Position numbers and translations under genes: made by a program. The notes beneath the pieces are model-generated. The model saw nothing but the letters and a program-made list of their open reading frames with translations, did not search any database and was not told the origin of the DNA. Shown here in pieces: positions 23,918 through 34,951 of a DNA stretch of 64,000 nucleotides. The stretch spans positions 198,894,565 to 198,958,564 of the forward strand of contig CM060988.1 of NCBI GenBank assembly GCA_030765065.1, in the 5' to 3' direction. How positions within the stretch are numbered: the stretch's first letter is position 1; every line of letters starts with the position of its first letter. Source of the DNA: Deroplatys truncata. Taxonomy: Eukaryota; Arthropoda; Insecta; Mantodea; Mantidae.

Positions 23918-24205
23918 GTAGGACACAATTTATGTCAAATAAAATTTCTTGTGCCATTATCCATTTCAAGATATCCTTTGTTATTGGTTTGAATTATCAG
24001 TCACCATTTGTTTATTCTCATGGTCATGCAAGGAGCGTCGAATTTGAAAGCCATCCCATAGCAATCCTCATTTTAAAACTCTATCTCTTTAGCCTATTGT
24101 ATTGTCTTTATGCTTACAACAAAAGATGTAATGTAAGTTTATATTGATTAACAAGAAGTAGATGCAGAACTATGCGTTTGTAAGAATGCAACACATCACA
24201 TTTTT
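23918..24205 (-). mobile_element. HC repeat copy, right part
   Basis: Resumes HC with AGGACACAATTTATGTCAAA, then CATTTCAAGATATCC, and ends AACACATCACATTTTTTT. Partner of 17912-18225 in the same orientation. Confidence 0.82.
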
Positions 24206-24221
24206 TTATATTACAACCTAT

Positions 24222-24930
24222 TGAAAATATATGTTTTGTGATCTCTTGAACCAAAAAATATATATATATATATAGAAAAAGGTCCATGCTTGTCTGTCTG
24301 TGAACAGTGTAACTCAAAAACGAAAAGCTTGTTAAGTACCAAACTCATTATTTAAGTTTGTATCTTCTAAGGATGCAATACAAAGATTTTCAAGGAAATC
24401 CACCCCTTTATGGAAAAATATTTTTGTTTTTTTATTTTCTCAAAAACAGCTTTTAACAACTTAGGTTAAATATCACATGTTTACTGTATCAAAATGACAA
24501 ATAAGATGCATATCTTGAATTTTCTGTAAATATTCTGTAAACTTCCCTTTATTTGATTGAATTTTGTGAAAATTGTTTATAACAAGAAAATCTTAACAGA
24601 TAGACAAAAACTTAGTATAGGAAAACTATAAGAGCTCATTAAAACACACAATGTGTGTACAATTTTTCATGCCATTTGCCATTTTCAAAATTTTCCATGT
24701 TGCAAGTTTAAACCTTTTCTTTGCAGCATCTATTGGACACGCTTTAAAATTTGCAACCCTTACTTTTTTTTCCCCTCCTTTTCTTTCCATCGCAAGAGCT
24801 AGTTACGACAAATAAACATTTGAATACTGTTTCTGCATGTTCAAACCTTCTACTTAATTGGAAATAATTTGTGGGTAAAAATATATCTTGAGTAATTTAA
24901 CAAACATAAAAGAATCTTTTATATGAATAG

Positions 24931-24975
<45 letters not shown>

Positions 24976-24998
24976 TAGAGAAAGTTGTATGACTGTGT
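24222..24998 (-). mobile_element. HC repeat copy with AT microsatellite
   Basis: From GAAAATATATGTTTTGTG to GGTAGAGAAAGTTGTATGAC and TCATCACAC. Terminal 40 bases at the hairpin side are missing. An (AT)n run (24932-24972) has expanded next to GGTAGAGAAAGT. Confidence 0.82.
24932..24972 (+). repeat. (AT)n microsatellite
   Basis: About 20 AT units inside an HC copy. Confidence 0.9.
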
Positions 24999-25026
24999 TC
25001 ATCACACAAAATGGCTACCACTATGA

Positions 25027-25452
25027 AAAAAAAATCTGATGTGATACATTCACAAAAAATTCAATATATACATTTTATTTATAATATAAATATCTTTAAA
25101 ATGTGGTATTTTAATCAAAATCGTTAGAGCAGTTTTTAGAAAATCAAACAGTTTTTTAAAATCTTCCATGTAAAGGGTATTTTGGAGTGGAGGGATTTTC
25201 TTGAAAAATCTTTGTGCCGCATCTTTGGAAGGTGATGAACCTAAATACCAAGTTTAGTGCTTATCCAACGTTTCGTTTTTGAGTTATGCTGTTCACAGTC
25301 ACACTGCACATAGACCTTTATCTAAAAATTCTTTCTTTTGTTATTATTATAATTTTTTTATTTATTCAGGGAGTCTCAAAACATATATTTCCAGTGAAAC
25401 TTTGAGATCAAATATTTGGGTGGAATACAATATGTAGTAGAGAAAGTAAAAT
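25027..25452 (+). mobile_element. HC repeat copy, internally deleted
   Basis: Begins AATCTGATGTGATACATTCACA, then jumps to AAAAAATTCAATATATAC, losing about 400 bp of the middle, and ends GTAGTAGAGAAAGTAAA. The jump right after the terminal hairpin shows that deletion derivatives retain both ends. Confidence 0.87.
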
Positions 25453-25689
25453 TATATTGGACACAGATAGTGCAATTTAATTGTCTCAGCATTTTTCCAA
25501 CATTAACGCTTTATGTCCTGGTGTATCATATTTATTTCAAGGCTGTTTTAGGATTTTTAATGGTTTTTTTTTTCTAATTTCATATTATACTAACTTTCAA
25601 CAATAAAATTAGGCTATTAATAGCTGTTTTTTACTGTAAAAATATTAATATTTTTGCAGTAGAACTGTAGTGTTTTTTTTTTTAATAAT

Positions 25690-25870
25690 AATCCATGCAA
25701 CTGCAGTCAAATGTAACCTCGTCAGCATCTAACGTGCCATTACACCGATTATTTTACTTGGGCCCTCTCCTTCCTTTACCACAGACATATTTGACTGCAG
25801 TTGGTGGGACTCAAACTTGGGACATTTGGCTTTGAATGTCCATTTTGTATCACACTAATGATCATGGCTA
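25690..25870 (-). mobile_element. Possible tRNA-derived SINE
   Basis: Minus strand: GCCATGATCATTAGTGTGAT resembles an A box and AGTTTGAGTCCC a B box about 35 bases later, followed by a body with two copies of TTTGACTGCAGTTG-like sequence. Moderate support only; a diverged SINE or tRNA relic. Confidence 0.45.
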
Positions 25871-26006
25871 TTTAAGTTGCTTAAGTTGTCGTGCCGATGA
25901 AAGGAATATAATAGCCAGTTTGTGAATTAGAGGAAGAACAGCACATGTAGCAAAATAATTCCTGCAGTTGAGGGTGCTAGTTAGACAAAAAAGGGGAGTT
26001 AAGCGA

Positions 26007-26265
26007 TATGCACAGAAAATTCAATTCATATAATTTATTAGTCATCTCAATATATAAAACCTGATATTGTAATAAAAACTGTTAGCTGTTTTTAAGAAAA
26101 TATGAAATCAATAAAATGTTTCCATCTAAAGGGTAATTTGGGGAGGCAAGGAAAAGTTTTCACTCATCCTTGGAAGACACTGAACTTAAATACCAAATTT
26201 GGTGTTCATTTAACTTTTCATTTTTGAGTTATGCTGTTCACAGACACTATACATGTTTTTCTAGA
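26007..26265 (+). mobile_element. HC repeat fragment
   Basis: Covers CACAGAAAATTCAATTCAT through CTAAAGGGTAATTTGGGG to TTATGCTGTTCACAGACAC. Both ends are missing; it abuts the next HC copy. Confidence 0.75.
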
Positions 26266-26266
26266 A

Positions 26267-26870
26267 AGCTGATGTAACAAATTCACATTACTTTCTCTGA
26301 ACTATTCTAACAAAGGCTTATTCTTCTTCTTATTAATAGAAATAAACTTTAATTACACATTTTGGTGTAGGAATAAGAAGAATACAATAGGCTAAACTGA
26401 TAGCCAGATTTTTAAAAAATGGGTTTCTATGTGATGGCTTTGAAATTCCATGCTCCTACATCACAACGAGAAAAAAGTATTAAGTTTTTAAAAGTTCAAA
26501 CCAATAACAAAGAATATCTCAAAAATGGTTAACAACACACCTTGTTAGTGCCTTAACAAGGTCTAAATGTTTGTGTAGTAACATTTTGCCTATCTCAGTT
26601 ATGCAAAAGAGGACTTCATAGGTTATTTCCAGAAAATTCAAGATATATGTTTTATTTTTTTAAATACCAAATTTGTGTTAAAACAACTTTTTTTGTTTTT
26701 GAGTTATGCTGTTCACACATGCAGACCACCTTCTAAAGAGAGAATAAAAATGCTTGTTTTGTACTCATTGGAGCTCAAATCATGTACATCCAGTGAAATA
26801 TTGACGTCCAATTTTTGGGTGAGATACAGTACTTCCTCTACTTATTATATTAAGTGGTAGAGAAAGTTTG
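26267..26870 (+). mobile_element. HC repeat copy
   Basis: Starts GCTGATGTAACAAATTCACA and ends AGTGGTAGAGAAAGTTTGTC. Contains a short internal deletion around TTATTTTTTTAAATACC. Confidence 0.82.
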
Positions 26871-27003
26871 TCTTCCTTTACACTATGCCACTGTGTGCAG
26901 AAGAGTGTTAATCTCAAAAATGCACATGTGTCTCAACGGTGTTATCGAGGCAAACACTAGCAACAACACAAAACAAAGAATTTTTTTCAATTTATCTTTA
27001 AAA

Positions 27004-27830
27004 AAAATCCTCATGTGTAATATTCACATGGCTCTCTCTATCCATTCTTCAACAAACTATTCTTGTGAAACTATATTCTTCTATACACATTAAGTTAATC
27101 AAGATAAATATTTACAGAGATGCTTTTATTACATATTTCGTTGTAGGTACAATGGGAATAGGGAAATACAGTAGGCTTAGACAATAGTCAAATCTAGTGA
27201 TGACTGAAATTCCATTTTCTTCACTTAGCCAGAAAAGAGAGAGAGAGAAAAAAGAATAACTTCCCATTTGAGAAAAGTACAACTTTTGAATATTGAAATT
27301 TATAACATGGAATATCTCAGAAATAATTCACTCCACAAAAAAAAAAAATTATTTGACATAAGTTGTGTGCTCTAACGATATCTACATTTTTTGTGTAGTA
27401 AGATTTTCTGTCTAACTCCTGTGGTTTACCAGTTATGCAAAAGTCATACAGAATGAAGTGAACTTAAGATGCTATTCCCAGAAAATGCATGATATACATT
27501 TCATTTGTCATGAAAATATCTTAAACATATCATATTCTAATCAAAATCGTTAGAGCCATTCTTGAGAAAATAAAAATTTTAGTAACATTTTCCATCAAAA
27601 GAGTAGTCTGCGATGGGATATTTTAAAAACTCTTAATGTCCCATCCTTGTTGAACTTAATTACCAAGTTTGATATTTAACCGACTTTTCGTTTTTGAGTT
27701 TTGCTGTTCTCACACACATGGACCTTTTTCTAAAAATGCTTTTTCTGGGTTCATGTATTTCTGGTGAAATTTCGGTATCAAATTTTTGGGTGGAATGCAA
27801 CACTACTTCTACTTATGTAGTAGAAAAAGC
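27004..27830 (+). mobile_element. HC repeat copy, near full length
   Basis: From CCTCATGTGTAATATTCACA to the hairpin end TATGTAGTAGAAAAAGC. All family blocks are present in order; about 825 bp. Confidence 0.87.
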
Positions 27831-27905
27831 TTTCATAAGAATAGTTTGTATACTCACCAATAAATGATAGGGATACACAAAGTCGTGCAACATCAATTTT
27901 TTATG
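27830..27905 (-). mobile_element. HC terminal fragment
   Basis: AAGCTTTCATAAGAATAGTTTG through ACAAAGTCGTGCAACATCA: the TCTGATGTG-side end of an HC copy in opposite orientation, abutting the previous copy and lying just upstream of a TA-element. Confidence 0.72.
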
Positions 27906-27931
27906 GGTGTGTTTTATTACAATTCCAAGTA

Positions 27932-28979
27932 CAGAGTGAGCCAAAAGGCTCCGAACTGCCTGCGCGGCATTTTTCCTGTCCCCGTCCTCGGCGCTCGTGC
28001 CGTCTGTTGCTATCATAGAAAGGCGTGGATGAAACCATACAACATTTTTAAAACTACTTTTAAAGGCTTTACTTAGCAACTTTATGAAAGGAGATGCTGA
28101 AACTGGCCACCGTTGTTGTCCATACATTTTTGGCACCTCTTTAGGAAACCATCCATCATGGAATTTTTGGGGGGAATTTTCCAAACGATGATCGATGTCA
28201 TCTAATGTTTCTTCGGTAAGAATCAAACGCCGTCTTTTAGATTTCTTAGCCTGAACACTTCCTGTGGCCTGAAATTTACTGTAAAGTTCATGGATTGTTG
28301 TACAGTCTGGAACTTTTACACTTGGAAATCTTTCTGCAAATCGTACTTTCACCTGGCAAGCTGACTGATTAACACATAAGAATCATAAATAAATACACGT
28401 GGTGCAGTAGAAAACATATACTGAGCCATAATATACTTTGTGACTAAGTACAGGACAAAATAATAAATAACTCGTAATAACTGAACTCGTCACATCACCG
28501 TCAACTCAAAACTGCACTTCACACTGCAAAGCAAAACCACAACAGCATGACTTTGTTTATAGCAGCAGTGCATTATCATGTATTTATCATATTTGCACAC
28601 GCCCAATGGAAAAATACTGCGCAGCCGGTAATATTGTTCATAAAATAACCCTCCGGTGTAACTTAAAACATAAAGTGTACAAGACAAACCCACACACCCT
28701 GGAAGAATTAAAACAAAATATCCGCCAGGAAATTTCAACGTGAACTATGGCAAGTGATGGATAGTTTCCTAAAGAGGTGTCAAAAATGTATGGATGATGA
28801 CAGTGGCCAGTTTCAGCATCTCCTTTTGTAAAGTTGGTAAGTAAAGGCTTTAAAAGTAGTTTTAAAAATGTATGGTTTCATCCGTGCCTTTTTATGACAG
28901 CAGCAGATGGCAATGAGCGCCGAGGACATGGACAGGAAAAACACCACGCAGGCGGTTCGGAGTCTTTTGGCTCACTCTG
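27932..28979 (-). mobile_element. Tc1/mariner-type element, internally deleted
   Basis: Long terminal inverted repeats of about 215 bp (27932-28147 and 28763-28979) begin CAGAGTGAGCCAAAAG and are flanked by TA at 27930-27931 and 28980-28981, the target duplication of Tc1/mariner elements. Inside, the minus strand retains only the N-terminal DNA-binding part of a transposase. At 1048 bp with most of the gene missing it cannot transpose by itself, but the ends look intact enough to have been mobilised in trans. Confidence 0.88.
28190..28440 (-). pseudogene. Transposase N-terminal fragment
   Basis: From about 28430 downward on the minus strand: MAQYMFSTAPRVFIYDSYV, a stop/frameshift near 28352, then VRFAERFPSVKVPDCTTIHE, KFQATGSV and LTEETLDDIDHRLENSPQK. 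This is the bipartite helix-turn-helix of the mariner-like transposases that normally continue SLRRLAQETG. Here the sequence changes after NSPQK into the inverted terminal repeat, so the catalytic domain is deleted. The open frame continuing to 27813 is read-through of the repeat, not protein. Related to the relic at 3420-4160. Confidence 0.8.
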
Positions 28980-29204
28980 TAGTATGGTTAGTATTTGTGT
29001 TAATGTTACTAATGAAACATACTGTTTCCAATATATCCAAACAGAGTAAATTTAAAATATTAAGTTCCTTGAAATACAGATGTAGCTCTGTTTAGCATGC
29101 ACAGAATTATTTTCTTTTGTAATATAAAGCACAAATCTGTCTCTGAAGTCTATCCCATTTATAGCAATGCCATGAGAAAATGAAAATGGTACAGATGAGA
29201 AATA

Positions 29205-29937
29205 GCCCATTTTGCATTCCACTCCAAAATGCATCTTTTGAGGCTCCCTGAATTTAAAAAAAGCATTTTTAGGAAAACGTCCATGTGCATGTAAGTTGAG
29301 GCTTCCAAGGATTTTCAAGAAAATCCCCTCCCCTGCCCCAAATTACCTTTTATATGGAAAATATTTTTGTTAGTTTTGATTTTCTCAAAATGGATGTAAT
29401 AATTTTTATTAAAATACCATATGTAATCATGCACATACATTTAAATTTTGACGTGTTGTTTATTATATACCTTAAAGGATAAATAAAATGAACGTATTTA
29501 ATATATTTCCATGGCAAATATAATGTATATCTTGAATTTTTTGGGAATAGTCTGTGAAGTCCTCTTCATTTGGAAAGAATTTTGTGTAAACCGTAAGAGA
29601 TAGATAGAAACATACTGCACAGAAAATGTAGATCCCTTTAAAACACAATTTATTTCAAATAATTTTTTTATGGAACTAACCATTTCCAAGACACTCATTG
29701 ATTTTAATTTTTCAATATATTCTTTTAAGTGGTCACCATTCAGTTGTTTCTTACAATGCCATGGAAAGATTATGGAACTTCAAGACCAGCATATGCTTTT
29801 AAATATTTGACTATTGCTTTGGTTTCCTGTACCCATTTTGTACCTGAAACAAACTATTTCTGCAAACACTTATCTCAATGAAGCACATAGAAAAATAAAC
29901 TTTTGCAAGATTAGTTTGTAGAAGCTATATAAAACAA
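29205..29937 (-). mobile_element. HC repeat copy
   Basis: From GCATTCCACTCCAAAATGC to TAGTTTGTAGAAGC. The hairpin end is decayed and part of the signal-rich 5' third is missing. It meets the next HC copy head to head. Confidence 0.82.
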
Positions 29938-31330
29938 AAATCTGATATGTTACATTCACATCACTTTTCTCTATACTCTATCGTTTATTAGTGGGTATAC
30001 AAATTATTCTTATGAAACTTTAAATTTCCATCTACCTCATTTTAATTGAGATAAACCTTTGCAGAAGTAACAACATTGCACATTTCATTATAAATACAAA
30101 ATGAATAGTGATAGTCAAATGTTTAAGAACTGGACACTATATCCTGGCTTTAAAATTCCATGCTCTTTCTATGACATCACGAGAAACAATGCTGAGCGAA
30201 GGTCTACCAGGACAAGAGCCGGAGCCCAAGTCCCCCTTCTATACCCAGGGTCCAGCGCCAACCGAGTGGCTCTCCAACTGAGGTTTCCCCATGAGGCCAA
30301 TACCTGGTTTCCTAAAAAGGCCCTCCCGCTTATACGGAGATGGAAGTGGATATGCCACTTACGCGCGTCATCCCGAAAGGGAGACTTCCAATAATCTTGG
30401 TAGGGCCGACAGCTTTCTAGCAAGCCATCTACTGGCTATCCAGATCGGTGCCAGATGACATTGAGGTGTCTCACAACCCCACCTGTATGCAAACCCATAC
30501 AGACGTACCCAATCTCCCATGGGTATCAGGAACCACTGCCCCGTTGAGACCAACCCAATCCGAACAGCTCCCCAACGGAAGTGGCTCGAATGTTCGGCCC
30601 AACATACTTCTAGTAACGTCAGAAGTACCACGAGTGCTAAGTGTCCGCAGCGCCCACACCACAGCAGCTGAAGGGGTTGGAACCCCTACAACTGAAAATC
30701 GACAGGATCTTAAAAGAATGCCAAAATATTAAACAATTTGAACCATTAATAATGGATATCTCAGAAATTACTTATGCCGCAAAAAGAAAGTTATTTTAAA
30801 TGAATTGTGTATTTTAAAGAGTTCTGTATGTTTTGTTTACTATGTTTTCGTCTATCATTTAATGTTTATGAGTTACACAATATTATACAAAATCCCTTTC
30901 GAATAAAGAGAAATTCAAAAGCTATTCCCAGAAAATTTAAGATATACATTTTATTTGTCATGTAAATATGCTTCAGGTATGGTATTTTAATCAAAATTGT
31001 TAAAGCCACTTTTGAGAAAATAAAAAATTTGGTAAAAATTTTTATATAAAGCATAGTTTGGGATGGGGGATTTTCTTGGAAATCTACATCTTTGAAAGGT
31101 ACTGAACTTTAATACCAAGTTTGGTATTTATCCCACTTTCCGTTTTTGAGTTAAGCTATTCACAGTTTCAGGCACACATGCACACACACAGACCTTTTTC
31201 TAAATATTTTTTTTATTCCGGGGATATCACTACATGTATTTCTGGTAAAATCTTGATATTGAATTTTTGGGTGGAATGCAATACCTTCTCTACCTACCTT
31301 GTGCAAGGAGAGAAAAAAAATTTACAGTGG
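29936..31330 (+). mobile_element. HC repeat copy, interrupted
   Basis: Begins AAAATCTGATATGTTACATTCACA, breaks at 30189 for a 498-bp insert, resumes ACAACTGAAAATCGACAGG, and ends near CTTGTGCAAGGAGAGAAAA. Without the insert about 0.9 kb, near full length. Confidence 0.87.
30190..30687. mobile_element. GC-rich insertion of unknown family
   Basis: A 498-bp block, clearly richer in G+C than its surroundings, splitting an HC copy. ACAA occurs at 30186-30189 and 30688-30691 and could be a 4-bp duplication. It ends with a GGGGTTGGAACCCC hairpin. Open frames exist on both strands (up to 97 codons) but match nothing I know. It could be a 3'-end fragment of a non-LTR retrotransposon or a non-autonomous LTR-type element. 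Confidence 0.6.
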
Positions 31331-31597
31331 ATAGAAAAAGTTATGTGCATGAAACATCAGATTTTTTGTATTTAGCCTTAAATCTTATTCTGCACAAAAC
31401 CATACTTTCGTGGATGATCAAATTACTATTTCAGTTCTGAGATCACTCAGAAAAAGTAATATTTTTTCCTGTAATGGACAGTGTATATTACCTTTCATTG
31501 TTCTGTCTAACCTGACGTATATAAGCAAATAACATAAGACTCCATTTATATCCAAGCTTTAAATACAGATTTTCCCCAAAATAATCTGTAGTTTTGT
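31331..31597. other. Short inter-repeat segment
   Basis: Contains an HC-end-like scrap (GATAGAAAAAGTTATGTGCA...CATCAGATTTTT, 31326-31365), otherwise unassigned. Confidence 0.5.
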
Positions 31598-32318
31598 TTT
31601 ACTTTACTTTTGATAGATAGAAGAAGAATTACATTCCACCCAAAATTTTATAGACATGCTATCAGAAATACATATTTTGATGGCTCTTGAATCCCCCCTC
31701 TCTCTCCCCTCTCCCTCCTCCTCCTCTCTCTCCCCCTCTCTCTCTCTCTCTCTCTCTTCAGATAAATACCAAACTTGGTACTTAAGGTAAATACTCTGAA
31801 GATACAGCATGATCACTTTCAAGAAAATCCCCCCACTCCAAACTATTCTTTATGGAAACATTTTCGTTAGTTTTGATTGTCTTAAAAGGCTCTAATGATT
31901 TTGATTAAATATTGAATCTAACTATTTGCATGACAAATAAAATGTATATCTGAATTTTCTGCAAGCAGCCTGTAAACTTCTCTTCATCCAGAATGAATTT
32001 TGTGTAACTGATAAACTGTAACAGATATACAAAATCTTAGTGGAAAAAGAAAATGAAGTGCTAAGTTCCCATTCATTTGTTTGTTGCAATGCCATACAAA
32101 GAGTATTTAATTTAAAAACCAGCATATAATAAGTTGCTTTTTAAACATTTGACTATCACTTCGGTCTGTTGTATCCCTCTTGCACCTGCAACAAAATGTG
32201 TAATGAAGCCATTTCTGTAAACATTTATCTCAATTAACCTGAATTAGATGGAAAAATAAAAGTTTTGTATGAATAGTTTGGAAGAGTGGGTAGAGAAATT
32301 ATGTGAAAGTAACACCAG
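31598..32318 (-). mobile_element. HC repeat copy with (CT)n
   Basis: Starts ACTTTTGATAGATAGAAGAAG and ends GTAGAGAAATTATGTGAAAG. A (CT)n-rich tract (31696-31756) replaces the poly-A/T-rich GGGGGCC...AAAAAGC segment. Confidence 0.8.
31696..31756 (+). repeat. (CT)n-rich microsatellite
   Basis: CT/CCT-rich run inside an HC copy. Confidence 0.85.
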
Positions 32319-32745
32319 AGTTTTTACTTTAGTAAGTAGTGGAAGTATAGCATTCCACCCAAAAAAATTTCTGGAAATACACATTTTGAGACATCCTGAA
32401 TCCAAAAGAAGCATTTTTAGAAAAAAACCTCTTTTGTGTATGCATGCGTGCGCATGGTTTTTTTTATACATCAAAATTGATGTTTACTATCTTCCAAGGG
32501 TGTGCCGCTATTTCCAGAAGAAAGGAAGAAAAAATGACCTAAATTACACTTTACATGGGAAAATTTTTGTTTTGTTTTATTTTCTCAAAAAAAGCTCAAA
32601 CAATTTGTATTAAAATACCACATGTTAAGATATTTGAATGACAAATGGAATGTTTGTATTGAATTTGTCTGTGAAGTCCTCTTCATTCTGAATGACTTTT
32701 ATATAACTGGTAAACCATAAGAGATGACAAAATCTTACTGCATAA

Positions 32746-33114
32746 ATTATATGGCAGAATGCAAAGAATTAGCAGATTGGAGACAAAAAGTATGGGAGAA
32801 AAAATGGATGGAAAAATAGTAGCAATTAAAATGTTAACAAGAAAAGAAGAAAAGCAAAATAAGAATATGGGGAAGTTCTTAAAGAAAGTAAAAAAGAAAT
32901 GGATTAGAAAAGTAAGAGAGAGAAGACAGGTAGAAAGGCAAACGGAGGAAGGAGAGGATGGACAATAGGGATTAAGGGATGCTCAGATGAGCCAGAAGGC
33001 CAGGGTGCCAGGCAAAAAGAGTAGCATAGCTGGCAAGGAAATTTGCACATAGGTTAAGTTAGTTTATAAGCGGAATATTGTAAAAGGAACTATGTACAAA
33101 TAAAGTTATTTATT
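32746..33114 (+). mobile_element. Retro-insert with 11-bp target duplication
   Basis: 369-bp insert inside HC flanked by perfect TTACTGCATAA at 32735-32745 and 33115-33125. It ends AAATAAAGTTATTTATTT, a polyadenylation-signal-like 3' end. A lysine-rich frame (32759-32968, 69 codons) covers the first part and has no recognisable domain; it could be a truncated retrotransposon ORF end or a processed transcript fragment. The duplication length fits target-primed (LINE-mediated) insertion. Confidence 0.75.
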
Positions 33115-33245
33115 TTACTGCATAAAAAACATAGATCTTGTTAAAGGACACAATTTATGTGAAATAACATTTTTTGTGACATTAACCATTTCCGAGATAT
33201 TCATTGTTATTGGTTTGAATTTTCAAATACTTATACTTTTCTCAA

Positions 33246-33855
33246 GTGGAAAGCAGTGGAGGCTTGTGGCTATCTCAGTGGGTATGCAAAGCTTGTTGAC
33301 AGTCAGTGAACTTTCTTGTAACAGCCTTCTCTTAACAATTAGTTACTTGAACTAACTTACTGTTTAATCTGTAACTTCTGTTGCAAGGATAAACCTGAAA
33401 GGTTTGATTTTTTTAGTGTCTCAATACGGTTCATTTTCACTGCACACTGGTCTGGTGGTCTACTGCTTCAAGCAGGCTCACAAACATAAGACAAGTGGAA
33501 AAGGCAAACATAAAGAAAGACATAACCACAGTAAGAGTAACTACCCTAAGATGTATTAACCATAGTAATAGTGCAATTTAAGTTATTGTGCTTAAACCAA
33601 ATGAAGTAAATGTGCTTGTAATATGCCACATTATATAACCATAACTTTTATATTAAGGCAGAAAATGCTATAATTGTGATTAGAAAAGAAAAGTTGGCTA
33701 ACCAGGTAACGGCCTTTTCCCTCTTTTCTTATGTAATGGAAGGGAGGGATGGATGTGCCATAGTAAGGGAAACAGAGAAACAATCACATTTCTCTGACCT
33801 GTCGACCACCTTACACAATTCAACATACTTCACTCTGCCACTGGTGGAAAGTGTC
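33246..33855. other. Unassigned insert within HC
   Basis: HC sequence is interrupted here; no family, coding motif or flanking duplication recognised. Confidence 0.45.
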
Positions 33856-34019
33856 TATTGGTTTTTTCTCGTCATGTAAAAAGGATGGAATTTCAATACC
33901 ATCACATAGTGATACAGTATTTAAAAATCTGACTGTCACTTTTGCCAATTGTGACTTCTTATAGATGCAATGAAATGTGTAATGAAAGTTTATGTGGATT
34001 TACAGGAACTAGATAGAAT

Positions 34020-34735
34020 TGTAATTTATTTCATCCTCAAATCATATTAATGCATGTGGGGAACATTAAAAATTATTTACAGTAGTATATACAAAGATCA
34101 ATGAGCCAACAATGCAATCAAAAATATTAACAGTTATTAATTATCACTAAGTATTAATAACATTCTTGGCATAGATTGAACGATTTTCCAGTTTTTCTAC
34201 CATTGGAGGCAAGCTCTCTATCTTCCTGTCCACTGATTTAGGATATCAGTTCTCGGTCACATGCAACAGAGGACATAAAATTAACATTAGAATTTTCCTA
34301 GTTATAATTTGGACCTTGCAATGGTTAAATAAGGGGAAGAGATGGCCACTGAATCTTAGTTCAGAATTTAAATTTTGCAAGTTTATAGGAAGCTGAATAT
34401 ATAACTTAATACCAGTATATGTAAATGATTTCTCAAAGAGGCTGGTTTTATGAAAAGTAACATGCAAATTATTTTTATTTCTAGTGTTGTGATTATGTAC
34501 TTCAACATTGTTTGTTAGGCTTGCCACATTTCTCTTAATGTAAACAAATAACTCTTTCAAATATTCACATGGTAGTGCAAACATGTTTAATTTTTTAGAG
34601 TGCTTTCTGCAACTTTTGGTGCTTGGTGCCCCTACAGTTTTATTCTAATAGCCTTTTTTGCAATTTAAATATTATATTACTATTAAATGAATATAATCCC
34701 ATAAGATATTTGAGAGTGGAAGTATGCAAAGTAGA
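34020..34735 (-). pseudogene. Non-LTR reverse transcriptase C-terminal relic
   Basis: On the minus strand, CRKHSKKLNMFALPCEYLKE, VEVHNHNTRNKNNLHV and YTGIKLYIQLPINLQNLN (34246-34650) match the conserved tail that follows the reverse-transcriptase domain in insect Jockey/CR1-type elements. That tail usually reads C-R-P-LFK-L-I-T-PSLYI, NHNTRNK and Y-GI-LYN-LP. One frame is open for 112 codons, so decay is moderate. Past the stop comes about 230 bp of 3' untranslated sequence ending GAGGATGAAATAAATT. Inserted in an HC copy. The catalytic domain is absent (5' truncation). Confidence 0.78.
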
Positions 34736-34951
34736 ATAATTTTTTCTAAGAATTGTTTTTAGAAGAGTGAATAGAGAAAGTCATGTAAATGTAACACCAT
34801 ACTTTTTTCACATCTAACCTAAAAGCATGTTCATAGTCATGCAAAGACCATTTTACACTGATATGGTTAAATAACTGCACATCATTGAAATTTCTAAATG
34901 TAAAGGTATTGTAGCAAGCTGAAGTTTGTCATTTATTGGTTTTTATTTCAG

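Larger units (their letters stand above)
32320..34805 (-). mobile_element. HC repeat copy with three insertions
   Basis: HC pieces in order: 32320-32745, 33115-33245, about 33856-34019 and 34736-34805 (ending AGAGAAAGTCATGTAAATG). Separated by a retro-insert (32746-33114), an unassigned insert (about 33246-33855) and a reverse-transcriptase fragment (about 34020-34735). Order and orientation agree across the pieces, so this is one original copy. Confidence 0.75.

Noticed and set aside
27813-28352. 179-codon minus-strand frame as one protein
   Set aside because: Only the first ~45 codons are transposase; the rest reads through the terminal inverted repeat and into flanking HC sequence.
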